Source: Nocardioides sp. Arc9.136
Lineage (GTDB): Bacteria; Actinomycetota; Actinomycetes; Propionibacteriales; Nocardioidaceae
Length of the DNA stretch: 64,000 bases
Assembly (NCBI RefSeq): GCF_030506255.1
Contig: NZ_CP113431.1
Span: forward strand, 1,488,001 to 1,552,000
Reading direction: 5' to 3'
Under the pieces are notes generated by a model. That model saw only the letters and a program-made list of their open reading frames with translations. It did no database searches and was not told the origin of the DNA. Made by a program: the position numbers and the translations under genes. This document shows, one piece after another, positions 45,537 to 53,346 of this stretch (position 1 is the stretch's first letter; every line of letters starts with the position of its first letter).

Positions 45537-46799
45537 CTAGGTCCGTCGGTGGAACGCGACCTCCCCTCCGGGTAGATGGGTGGTCTCGTAGGCCGGGTCG
45601 TGGATCCGAGCGTGGTGCCTGGGGCAGAGGTTGCGGGCGTTCGTCAGGTCGGTGGCTCCGCCGTTCGACCAGGGTTGGTCGTGGTGGGCGTGGCAGAGGT
45701 GGGCGGGCCAGTCGCAGCCTTCTGCGGTGCAGGTCGGTTGGGTGAGGTTGAGGGCTCTGCGTTGGGCTCCGGTGAACAGCCGGGTGGTGCGCCCCAGGTC
45801 CAGGAGCTCGGACTGAGTGCCGAGGACGGCGGGGATCAGGCCTGCTTCGCAGGCGAGCCGTCGTGCCTGGGCGGCGGAGATGGTGCTGCCGTCGTCGAGG
45901 ACACCCGGTGCGAGGCCACCCATGAGGGACGCGATGTCCATGGTGACGACGACGGTGGCGTTGAGGCCGCCGAGCTTCGGGACCGAGGCGGTGGGGATGC
46001 GTTCGAGGAGCTCGCAGAACGCGTCGCCCATCCGCTCCGGAGACGGCCGGCGCTCCACGGGCTCGGCAGCAGCGGGGTCCTGGGTGGCGGCTTGGTGCTT
46101 CGGTGCGGCGAAGGCGAGGAGGGTCTTCTTGAGCATGGCGCCGTGGAGTTCGGGGATCTTGAACTTCCCGATCACCGACCCGCGGCCGTCGGGGCTCATC
46201 GTCAGCCACGCGGTCTCCCGGGCGAGCCGCTCCTCGGCCTCCAGGGCGCGGGCGTCGCGGGCTTCGCCGACCTCGGGTGCGACGACGGTGAGCACGTGCT
46301 TGGCCAGGATGCGCAGCGACTTGGGGTCACGGTGCCGTGCCTCGGCCAGCAGGTGCTGCTCGGCACGGAGCGGGATGGTCGGGTCCTCCAGGTCGGTGGG
46401 CAGCCGGTCGAGGCACTCGGTGATCACGCGAGCGTGATCGACCGACACATCACCCTCCGCGAAAGCGGTGGCCGTCGGGCTGTGGCGGTCCAGCGACTCG
46501 GCCAGCCGCATGCGGTGCTTCGCGGCGGGTCGGGTCTGGCGGGTCTCGGTCGCCCACCAGGCGGCGGTGTCGGTGGCACCGACCCGTTCGCCGGCGTGCC
46601 GGCGGTCGGCCTCGGCGGCGAGGCGGAGCTCGAGAGCCTCGGCCTGTGCGCGCAGCTTCGCGGCTTCGCTGAGCGTGTCGGTGACGTCGTCGTCCGACAT
46701 CGACCACAGGTGGACCTCGGCGGCCGACCGCATCTGCTTTCGCGACTTCGCGACAGCGCGGCACACCACGTGCGCGCTGCGTCGGGAGTCCTTGGCCAT
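45537..46799 (-). CDS. DUF222/HNH endonuclease-domain protein (13E12 repeat family)
   Basis: About 420 residues. The N-terminal two-thirds (about 40-320) is DUF222, as in the REP13E12 genes of M. tuberculosis. The C-terminus holds an HNH nuclease: Cys-x4-Cys in TCTAEGCDWP, HAHHDQPWSNGG, TNARNLCPRHHARIHD. Motif residues are complete, so the fold could cut DNA; the role is unknown. Such genes occur in many copies in Nocardioides-like genomes. It is flanked on both sides by the same repeat in opposite orientation. The start is uncertain: ATG 46799, or the internal ATG at 46700 (MSDDDVTDTL). Confidence 0.85.
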   Translation of the reverse strand: MAKDSRRSAHVVCRAVAKSRKQMRSAAEVHLWSMSDDDVTDTLSEAAKLRAQAEALELRLAAEADRRHAGERVGATDTAAWWATETRQTRPAAKHRMRLAESLDRHSPTATAFAEGDVSVDHARVITECLDRLPTDLEDPTIPLRAEQHLLAEARHRDPKSLRILAKHVLTVVAPEVGEARDARALEAEERLARETAWLTMSPDGRGSVIGKFKIPELHGAMLKKTLLAFAAPKHQAATQDPAAAEPVERRPSPERMGDAFCELLERIPTASVPKLGGLNATVVVTMDIASLMGGLAPGVLDDGSTISAAQARRLACEAGLIPAVLGTQSELLDLGRTTRLFTGAQRRALNLTQPTCTAEGCDWPAHLCHAHHDQPWSNGGATDLTNARNLCPRHHARIHDPAYETTHLPGGEVAFHRRT

Positions 46800-46927
46800 G
46801 GGTCTACTCAAGCACCGACCACCGACAGTCCCGGTCCTGTTTCCCCAGGTCAGGCCACATCGTGGACCACGGGTTCAGGGACTACTCGCGGCGAAGGCGA
46901 GGACCCGAGGCCCTGCGCATCTCACCG

Positions 46928-47124
46928 GGTCTCGACGACGCCTCGCCGGGGCTCGGCTGCTCGACCAGCAGGTCTTGCGCACCTCACCGGGTCTCGACGA
47001 CGCCTCGCCGGGGCTCGCTGCTCGACCAGCAGACGCCTCGCCGGGGCTCGGCTGCTCGACCAGCAGGTCTTGCGCACCTCACCGGGTCTCGACGACGCCT
47101 CGCCAGGGCTCGGCTGCTCGACCA
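46928..47124 (-). repeat. Inverted cluster of the 38-40 bp repeat
   Basis: Copies at 46928-46967, 46990-47028 and 47085-47124 and a truncated one at 47032-47062, reading GGTCTCGACGACGCCTCG to GGCTGCTCGACCA on the plus strand, that is, opposite to the cluster at 45134. The last copy ends four bases before the stop of the oxidoreductase gene. Spacers carry a shared CTTGCGCACCTCACC. Nothing else is seen in 46800-47128. Confidence 0.9.
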
Positions 47125-47128
47125 GCGG

Positions 47129-48487
47129 TCAGCCGAGGAGGGGAGCGGTGGCGCGGGCGACGAGGCTGGGGCGGCCGGTGAGGGCCTCCTCGGCGTCGGC
47201 GAGCCGGGTGGCGCGCAGGCCGAGGTTGATGCCCAGCCAGCGCAGGGGCTCGCGCTCCCAGGCCGGCGAGCGGTGGTCGACCCACGGCAGGCGGACGAGG
47301 TCGGTGTCGTGCCCGAGGACGAGGTCGCGGAGGGTGCGGCCGGCGAGGTTCGTGGTCGCGACCCCATCGCCGACGTACCCGCCCGCCCAGGCGAGCCCGG
47401 TGCTCCGGTCGAGCCCGACGGAGGCGCACCAGTCGCGGGGGATGCCCAGAGGTCCGCCCCAGGCGTGCGTGACCCGCGTGCCGGCCAGCACCGGGAACAT
47501 CTCGGTGAGGGTCGCGTAGAGCCCCGCGAAGACCCGCTCGTCCCGGTCGAACGCCGGGCGCACCCGCGAGCCGAGGTGGTACGGCGCGCCGCGGCCGCCG
47601 AAGGCCAGCCGGTCGTCGGAAGTCCGCTGGCCGTAGATCACCAGGTGCCGGTGGTCGCTGAACGTCTCGCGCCGCGCCAGGCCGATCTCGTCCCACACCT
47701 CGGCGGGCAACGGCTCCGTCGCGATCATCAGGGAGTAGACCGGGACGACCGCGCGCCGCAGGCCCGGGAGGGTCGGGGTGAAGCCCTCGGTGGCGCGCAC
47801 GACCACGTCGGCCCGGACGTCCCCGTGCTCGGTGCTGGCGACCCCCGGCTCGATCGCGGTCACGCGGGTCTGCTCGTGGATGGTCACGCCGTGCCGCTCG
47901 CACGCCTCGGCCAGCCCCCGGGCCAGGCGGAGCGGGTGGACGGCGGCGCAGTCGGGGGTGTACGTCGCACCGAGCGTGCCGCCGGCGCGGAGGACCCGGT
48001 CGGCCTCGGCGGCGCCCAGCAGGCGCAAGTCGTCCTCGCCGCGCCCCCAGCGGCGGGCGTCGGCGACCTCGTCCCGGGCACGCGTCCACTGCGCGCGGCT
48101 GCGGGCGAGCACGACGGTGCCGCCCTTGGCCAGGTGGCAGTCGATGCCCTCCGCGGCGGTCGTGCGGGCGACCTCGTCGACGGTCTCCCGCATCGCCCGG
48201 TGCTGGGCGAGGGCGGCGTCGCGGCCGGCCGTCGCGGCCAGCGAGGGCAGCGAGGCGGGGAACAGCGCCGAGCACCAGCCGCCGTTGCGCCCCGACGCGC
48301 CGTGGCCGACCCGCTCGGCCTCGAGCACCACGATGCGCAGGGAGGGATCGGCCACGGCGAGGGAGTACGCCGTCCACAACCCGGTGTAGCCGCCGCCGAC
48401 GATCGCCACGTCGGCGTCGCGGCCGCCCGGGAGGGGCGGTCGCGCGGGAGCCGGCGGAGCGGTGTCCTGCCAGAGCGAGGCGGTCAG
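47129..48487 (-). CDS. FAD-dependent oxidoreductase (PuuB/glycine-oxidase-like), CTG start
   Basis: A 452-residue DAO-family flavoenzyme: SLWQDTAPP opening, the FAD loop VAIVGGGYTGLWTAY (about 26-40), LEAERVGHGASGRNGG and a C-terminal AGGYVGDGVATTNLAG. This form is typical of gamma-glutamylputrescine and related amine or amino-acid oxidases, which fits the neighbouring polyamine genes. No ATG, GTG or TTG lies at the right place: the conserved opening begins at CTG 48487, whose CTGA overlaps the lrp-type stop exactly as ATGA/GTGA overlaps do elsewhere here. I take CTG as the start. Confidence 0.85.
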   Translation of the reverse strand: MTASLWQDTAPPAPARPPLPGGRDADVAIVGGGYTGLWTAYSLAVADPSLRIVVLEAERVGHGASGRNGGWCSALFPASLPSLAATAGRDAALAQHRAMRETVDEVARTTAAEGIDCHLAKGGTVVLARSRAQWTRARDEVADARRWGRGEDDLRLLGAAEADRVLRAGGTLGATYTPDCAAVHPLRLARGLAEACERHGVTIHEQTRVTAIEPGVASTEHGDVRADVVVRATEGFTPTLPGLRRAVVPVYSLMIATEPLPAEVWDEIGLARRETFSDHRHLVIYGQRTSDDRLAFGGRGAPYHLGSRVRPAFDRDERVFAGLYATLTEMFPVLAGTRVTHAWGGPLGIPRDWCASVGLDRSTGLAWAGGYVGDGVATTNLAGRTLRDLVLGHDTDLVRLPWVDHRSPAWEREPLRWLGINLGLRATRLADAEEALTGRPSLVARATAPLLG

Positions 48488-48957
48488 CGGACACCCCAGG
48501 AGTAGGTCTGCTTGCGCAGGCTGAGGTACATGAACGTCTCGGTCGCCACGACGCCGTCGATCGCGCGGATCCGGTGGGAGAGCAGGTCCAGGAGGTGCTC
48601 GTCGCTCTCGCACACGACCTCGACGAGCAGGTCGAACGAGCCAGCGGTGACCACCACGTAGTCCACCTCGTCGAGGGCCGCGAGCGCGTCGGCCACCGCG
48701 TCCAAGGGCCCCTGCACCTTGATGCCGACCATCGCCTGGCGGGCGAACCCGAGCTCGAGCGGGTCGGTGACCGCGACGACCTGCATCACCCCGCCGTCGA
48801 CGAGGCGCTGCACCCGTTGCCGGACCGCGGCCTCGGAGAGCCCGACGACCTTGCCGATCGCGGCGTAGGACCGGCGCCCGTCCTGCTGGAGCTGCTCGAT
48901 GATCGCCTTGGAGACCTCGTCGAGCGCCATGGGGGCGCGGTCCTGCTTGCGACTCAT
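48484..48957 (-). CDS. Lrp/AsnC-family transcriptional regulator
   Basis: A 157-residue regulator: winged helix-turn-helix (about 10-65, DEVSKAIIEQLQQDGRRSYAAIG then LSEAAVRQRVQRLVDGG) and an effector-binding RAM domain (about 75-150, VGIKVQGPLDAVADAL, YVVVTAGSFDLLVEVVCES, TFMYLSLRK). It lies divergent to potD and upstream of the amine oxidase it is coupled to, so it probably controls the polyamine genes in response to an amino acid or amine. The start ATG 48957 has GGGAGAG nine bases upstream; an ATG at 48930 is possible. Confidence 0.9.
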   Translation of the reverse strand: MSRKQDRAPMALDEVSKAIIEQLQQDGRRSYAAIGKVVGLSEAAVRQRVQRLVDGGVMQVVAVTDPLELGFARQAMVGIKVQGPLDAVADALAALDEVDYVVVTAGSFDLLVEVVCESDEHLLDLLSHRIRAIDGVVATETFMYLSLRKQTYSWGVR

Positions 48958-49030
48958 GGGCGGCACTCTCCCACGGGGGCGTGGTCCTGGCGAGCGCGGA
49001 CCGCCGGTCGGAGGGGTGCCGGACGAGCGA

Positions 49031-49086
49031 TTTCGTTGCGAACAGGTTTCGTGTCGACGGTTTCCCTTGCCGGTGACGGTCACCGG
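49031..49086. promoter_or_regulatory. Candidate operators between lrp-type gene and potD
   Basis: TTTC-GTTGC-GAAC (49031-49043), a second TTTC-N5-GACG at 49047-49059, and the 17-bp palindrome CCGGTGAC-G-GTCACCGG (49070-49086). They lie in the divergent 199-base spacer, where an autoregulated Lrp-type protein would bind. Confidence 0.45.
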
Positions 49087-49156
49087 TGGCACGATCCGGA
49101 GCACGCCAGCCACGGAGCGCTGCGGCCGGCCGGGCCGCGGAGGGGAGCGGAGCCGG

Positions 49157-50359
49157 ATGACACCGCGAACACCCACCGGCCCGTCGGCTGCCCGGGGGGC
49201 GCTGACCTCCCGACGTACCGTGCTGCGAGGCCTGGGGGGCCTCGTGGTGGCGGGCGCCAGCGTCGGCGTCCTGCCGCTGTTCGGCCAGGACGGTGCGCAG
49301 CAGGACCCGGCGAAGTGCCGGGCAACGGACCGGTCGGAGGACGACGGCCTGCTCGTGGTGTCGAACTGGCCGGGCTACATCGACCCGCGCCGCGACGCCG
49401 GGAACACCCGCGAGCTCTACGAGGAGCGGACCGGCGTCACGGTCCGCTACACCGACGACGTCAACGACAACGCCGAGTTCTACGCCAAGGTCAAGAACCA
49501 GCTCAGCAGCTGCGAGCCGGTCGGTCGCGACCTGATGATGCTCACCGACTGGATGGCCGCGCGGATGATCAGCCTCGGCTGGGTGCAGCCGATCGACCGG
49601 CGGGCGGTGCCGAACCTGCACGCCAACCTGATCGAGCCGCTGCGCGGCGTCGCCTGGGACCCCGACCTCCAGTTCCACGCGCCCTGGCAGACCGGGCTGA
49701 CCGGCGTCGCCTACAACGCCGCCAAGACCGGCGAGATCGGCAGCTTCGCCGAGCTGCTCGACAACCCCGAGCTCAAGGGGCGCGTCACGCTGCTCTCGGA
49801 GATGCGCGACACGATGGCGTTCGCGCTGAAGATCGTCGGCGCCGACCCCGAGGACTTCACCCAGGACGAGTGGGACGACGCCGTGGACCGGCTGCGCAAA
49901 GCCGTCAGCGACGGCCAGGTGCGCGCCTTCACGGGGAACGAGTACATCCAGGACCTCGCCGCGGGCAACATCGTCGCCTGCGAGGCGTGGTCCGGCGACG
50001 TCATCCAGCTCCAGTTCGAGAACCCCGACATCAAGTTCGTCGCGCCCGAGGAGGGCCTGGCGCTGTGGAGCGACAACATGCTCGTGCCCAACGGCGCCGA
50101 GCACCAGGCGAACGCCGAGGCCTGGATCGACCACTTCTACGACCCGGCCGTCGCCGCGCGCCTCGCCGCCTGGGTCAACTACATCTGCCCCGTCGAGGGG
50201 GCGCGCGAGGAGATGGAGAAGATCGACGCCTCGCTGGTCGACAACACCCTGATCTTCCCCGACGAGGAGATGCTCGCCCGCACCTTCGCCTTCATGCCGC
50301 TGGACGACCGGCAGGCGACGGCCTACGAAAGGGACTGGTCCGATGTCACAGGTGGCTGA
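49157..50359 (+). CDS. potD: Spermidine/putrescine ABC transporter, substrate-binding protein
   Basis: A 400-residue PotD-family binding protein. The Tat-type signal SRRTVLRGLGGLVVAGASVG (about 18-37) exports it folded; no lipobox Cys follows directly. Mature motifs include LLVVSNWPGYIDP, the aromatic/acidic ligand region VTVRYTDDVNDNAEFYAKV, DLMMLTDWMAARMI and VACEAWSGDV. It starts the potDABC run, and its stop overlaps potA by 17 bases. Whether the ligand is putrescine or spermidine is not certain, but the neighbouring catabolic genes favour putrescine. Confidence 0.88.
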   Translation: MTPRTPTGPSAARGALTSRRTVLRGLGGLVVAGASVGVLPLFGQDGAQQDPAKCRATDRSEDDGLLVVSNWPGYIDPRRDAGNTRELYEERTGVTVRYTDDVNDNAEFYAKVKNQLSSCEPVGRDLMMLTDWMAARMISLGWVQPIDRRAVPNLHANLIEPLRGVAWDPDLQFHAPWQTGLTGVAYNAAKTGEIGSFAELLDNPELKGRVTLLSEMRDTMAFALKIVGADPEDFTQDEWDDAVDRLRKAVSDGQVRAFTGNEYIQDLAAGNIVACEAWSGDVIQLQFENPDIKFVAPEEGLALWSDNMLVPNGAEHQANAEAWIDHFYDPAVAARLAAWVNYICPVEGAREEMEKIDASLVDNTLIFPDEEMLARTFAFMPLDDRQATAYERDWSDVTGG

Positions 50360-51527
50360 GAACCCCGCGAGCCGGACGACCCCGGGCGACCGCGGCGACG
50401 ACGCGCCGTACGACGGGCTCCGGCTGCGCCAGGTGACCAAGAGGTTCGCCGGCTTCACCGCGGTCCGCGACCTCGACCTCGACGTCCCGCGCGGGTCGTT
50501 CTTCGCGCTGCTCGGGCCGTCGGGGTGCGGCAAGACCACCACGCTGCGGATGGTCGCCGGCCTCGAGACGCCGACCTCGGGGACGATCACCCTGGCCGGC
50601 CAGGACATCACCTACGCCAAGCCCTACCGCCGCCCGGTCAACACGGTCTTCCAGAGCTACGCGCTCTTCCCGCACCTCGACATCTTCGAGAACGTCGCGT
50701 TCGGCCTGCGCCGGCGCAAGGAGAAGGACGTCGACACCCGGGTCCGCGAGATGCTCGAGCTGGTCGAGCTGACCTCCCAGGCCCGCAAGCGGCCCGCCCA
50801 GCTCTCCGGCGGCCAGCAGCAGCGCGTCGCGCTGGCGCGGGCCCTGATCAACAGCCCCGAGGTCCTGCTGCTCGACGAGCCGCTCGGCGCGCTCGACCTC
50901 AAGCTGCGCCGGTCGATGCAGATCGAGGTCAAGCGGATCCAGGTCGAGGTGGGCCGGACGTTCGTCCACGTGACCCACGACCAGGAGGAGGCGATGACGA
51001 TGGCCGACACCGTGGCGGTGATGAACGGCGGCGTCATCGAGCAGATGGGCGCGCCGGCCGAGCTGTACGAGAACCCGCGCAGCACCTTCGTCGCCAACTT
51101 CCTGGGCCAGTCCAACCTCATCGAGGGGCGGGTACGCCGCAGGGCCGGCGACGTGGCCACCGTCGACATGCAGGGGATCGAGGTGTCGGTGCCGACCGCG
51201 CGGGTGCACACCGGCTCCGACGCCGGCTGGGTCGGCATCCGGCCCGAGAAGGTGCTCATCGGCCGGCCCGGCGAGGAGCTCGACGCGCCGGGCAACACCA
51301 TCCCCGGCGGCGTCGTCAGCGACGTCAGCTTCGTCGGCGTCAGCACGCAGTACCTCGTCCGGATGCCGTGGGGCCAGGAGCTGCAGGTCTTCTCGCAGAA
51401 CACCGGCCGCACCCGCCTCTTCCGGCAGGGCGAGCCCGTCGAGCTGTCCTGGCGCCCGGAGTACGCGTTCCTCCTCGACCGCAGCCAGGCCGCCGACGCC
51501 GGCGCCGCCGAGCGGGCGGGGGCCTGA
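50343..51527 (+). CDS. potA: Spermidine/putrescine ABC transporter, ATP-binding protein
   Basis: A 394-residue ATPase that powers the importer. An N-terminal tail (1-25) precedes the ABC domain with Walker A GPSGCGKTTTL, Q-loop NTVFQSYALFPH, signature LSGGQQQRVALARAL, Walker B LLLDEPLGALD and the H-loop VTHDQEEAM. A C-terminal TOBE domain (about 280-375) occurs in PotA/MalK-type subunits and often regulates transport. The start lies inside the end of potD; potB begins at the base after its stop. Confidence 0.94.
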   Translation: MSQVAENPASRTTPGDRGDDAPYDGLRLRQVTKRFAGFTAVRDLDLDVPRGSFFALLGPSGCGKTTTLRMVAGLETPTSGTITLAGQDITYAKPYRRPVNTVFQSYALFPHLDIFENVAFGLRRRKEKDVDTRVREMLELVELTSQARKRPAQLSGGQQQRVALARALINSPEVLLLDEPLGALDLKLRRSMQIEVKRIQVEVGRTFVHVTHDQEEAMTMADTVAVMNGGVIEQMGAPAELYENPRSTFVANFLGQSNLIEGRVRRRAGDVATVDMQGIEVSVPTARVHTGSDAGWVGIRPEKVLIGRPGEELDAPGNTIPGGVVSDVSFVGVSTQYLVRMPWGQELQVFSQNTGRTRLFRQGEPVELSWRPEYAFLLDRSQAADAGAAERAGA

Positions 51528-52445
51528 GTGACGAGCACCGCGGGGGTCGCCCCGCTCGCCGAGACCGACGTCGCGCCGGAGACCCCCGCCGAGACCGGCC
51601 GCCGCCGCGGGCGCACCGGCTACCTGCTGCTCCTGCCCGGCCTGCTGTGGCTGGCGCTCTTCTTCGTCGTGCCGTTCTACTCCCTGGTCGCGACCAGTCT
51701 CTACGACCCGGCCGGCTCGGACTTCCGCGGCTACGAGATGACGTGGGCGTTCGGGAACTACGTCGACGCCCTCCAGGAGTACTGGCGGCCGATGCTCCGC
51801 TCGCTGTGGTACGGCGGCCTCGCGACGCTGTTCTGCCTGGTGCTCGGCTACGTGCTGGCCTACGCCATCGCCTTCAAGGCGGGGCGGTGGAAGAACCTGA
51901 TGCTGGTGCTCGTCGTCGCGCCGTTCTTCACCAGCTTCCTGGTGCGCACGCTGTCGTGGAAGCTGATCCTGGCCGACGACGGCTGGATCGTCGACGGCCT
52001 CCAGCTGCTGCACGTGCTCGGCGACGACGGCCGCCTGCTGGCCACCCCGGTCGCCGTCGTGGCGGGGCTGACGTACAACTTCCTGCCGTTCATGGTGCTG
52101 CCGCTCTACGCCAGCCTTGACAAGATCGACCCTCGGCTCGTGGAGGCCTCCAGCGACCTCTACGCCCACCCGGCCGTCGGCTTCTTCAAGGTGACCTGGC
52201 CGCTCTCCTTGCCGGGGGTGGTGTCCGGCACGCTGCTCACCTTCATCCCGGCCTCCGGCGACTACATCAACGCCGAGCTGCTCGGCTCGCCGAACCAGCG
52301 CATGGTCGGCGGCGTCATCCAGAGCCTGTTCACCGACGCCAACGACTACCCGGCCGCCGCCGCGCTGTCGATGGTGCTGATGGTGCTGATCGTCGTGATG
52401 GTGCTCGTCTACGTCCGCCGCGCCGGCACCGAGGAGCTGCTGTGA
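51528..52445 (+). CDS. potB: Spermidine/putrescine ABC transporter, permease 1
   Basis: A 305-residue permease with a polar N-terminus and six membrane helices. The EAA loop that docks on the ATPase is VEASSDLYAHPAVGFFKVTWPLSLPG (about 205-229), with typical features. LLLLPGLLWLALFFVVPFYS forms helix 1. GTG start immediately after potA. It forms the channel with potC. Confidence 0.92.
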   Translation: MTSTAGVAPLAETDVAPETPAETGRRRGRTGYLLLLPGLLWLALFFVVPFYSLVATSLYDPAGSDFRGYEMTWAFGNYVDALQEYWRPMLRSLWYGGLATLFCLVLGYVLAYAIAFKAGRWKNLMLVLVVAPFFTSFLVRTLSWKLILADDGWIVDGLQLLHVLGDDGRLLATPVAVVAGLTYNFLPFMVLPLYASLDKIDPRLVEASSDLYAHPAVGFFKVTWPLSLPGVVSGTLLTFIPASGDYINAELLGSPNQRMVGGVIQSLFTDANDYPAAAALSMVLMVLIVVMVLVYVRRAGTEELL

Positions 52446-53251
52446 GCGCCCCCGTCCGCTGGCTGCGCGAGCACCTGGTGCTGGTCCTCGGCCTGCTGGT
52501 GCTGGCCTACACGTTCGTGCCGATCGCGGTCGTCGTCCTGATGAGCTTCAACGAGCCGGCCAGCCGCAACGTCTACGCCTTCGGCTCCTTCACCCTCGAC
52601 AACTGGGCGAACCCGTGCGCGGACCCGAGCATGTGCGACGCGCTGGTCCGCAGCGTCGAGATCGGGGCGCTCTCGACGCTGGTCGCCACGGTGCTGGGCA
52701 CGCTGGCGGCGTTCGCGCTCGTGCGCCACGACTTCGCCGGCCGCTCGGCCACCAACCTGCTGGTGTTCCTGCCCATGGCGGCCCCGGAGATCGTGCTGGG
52801 GTCCTCGCTGCTGGCGCTCTTCGTGGCGACCGGGTTCAGCGGGCAGCTGGGCTTCTGGACCATCTTCGTGGCCCACGTGATGTTCTGCCTGTCGTTCGTG
52901 GTCGTGGCGGTGCGCGCACGGCTCGCCGGCATGGACGACCACCTCGAGCAGGCGGCGATGGACCTGTACGCCACCCCGGCCCAGACGTTCTGGCGGGTGA
53001 CGTTCCCGCTCGTCTTCCCGGGCATCCTCGGCGCGGCGCTGCTGAGCTTCTCGCTGTCCTTCGACGACTTCATCATCACCAACCTCAACGCCGGCACCAC
53101 CACGACGTTCCCGATGTACGTCTGGGGCGTCGCCCAGCGCGGCGTGCCGATGCAGGTCAACGTCATCGGCGCGGTGATGTTCCTGGTCTCGGTCGTCGTG
53201 GTGGTCCTGGGCGAGGTCGGCAACCGCCGCCGGGTCCGCGCCCGCACCTGA
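52442..53251 (+). CDS. potC: Spermidine/putrescine ABC transporter, permease 2
   Basis: A 269-residue partner permease with six helices. Marked features are FNEPASRNVYAFGSFTLDNW after helix 1 (typical PotC), the EAA loop LEQAAMDLYATPAQTFWRV, and the conserved SLSFDDFIITNL that follows. Its GTG overlaps the potB stop. A small extra loop with two Cys (NPCADPSMCD) after helix 1 may form a disulfide outside. A strong hairpin ends the operon. Confidence 0.92.
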   Translation: MSAPVRWLREHLVLVLGLLVLAYTFVPIAVVVLMSFNEPASRNVYAFGSFTLDNWANPCADPSMCDALVRSVEIGALSTLVATVLGTLAAFALVRHDFAGRSATNLLVFLPMAAPEIVLGSSLLALFVATGFSGQLGFWTIFVAHVMFCLSFVVVAVRARLAGMDDHLEQAAMDLYATPAQTFWRVTFPLVFPGILGAALLSFSLSFDDFIITNLNAGTTTTFPMYVWGVAQRGVPMQVNVIGAVMFLVSVVVVVLGEVGNRRRVRART

Positions 53252-53273
53252 GCCTGCGGCTGCCCCTGGACCG

Positions 53274-53324
53274 CCTCGTGATGCCCAGCGGGCGCTCCGG
53301 CGCGCGCTGGGCATCACCACGAGG
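53274..53324. terminator. Hairpin between potC and the convergent aminotransferase gene
   Basis: Arms CCTCGTGATGCCCAGCG and CGCTGGGCATCAC-CAC-GAGG: 13 pairs, a three-base bulge and four pairs, loop of 14 bases. It serves both convergent operons. Confidence 0.75.
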
Positions 53325-53346
53325 CAGGGCGCGGGGCCCGGGTTCC

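Noticed and set aside
45537..46799. The DUF222/HNH gene as part of an insertion sequence
   Set aside because: There is no transposase, and I could not find terminal inverted repeats with target duplications; the flanking inverted repeats are multi-copy intergenic elements.
45134..47124. The repeat clusters as a CRISPR array
   Set aside because: Spacing is irregular (8 to 48 bases), some spacers are copies of each other, the two clusters face opposite ways and no cas gene is present.
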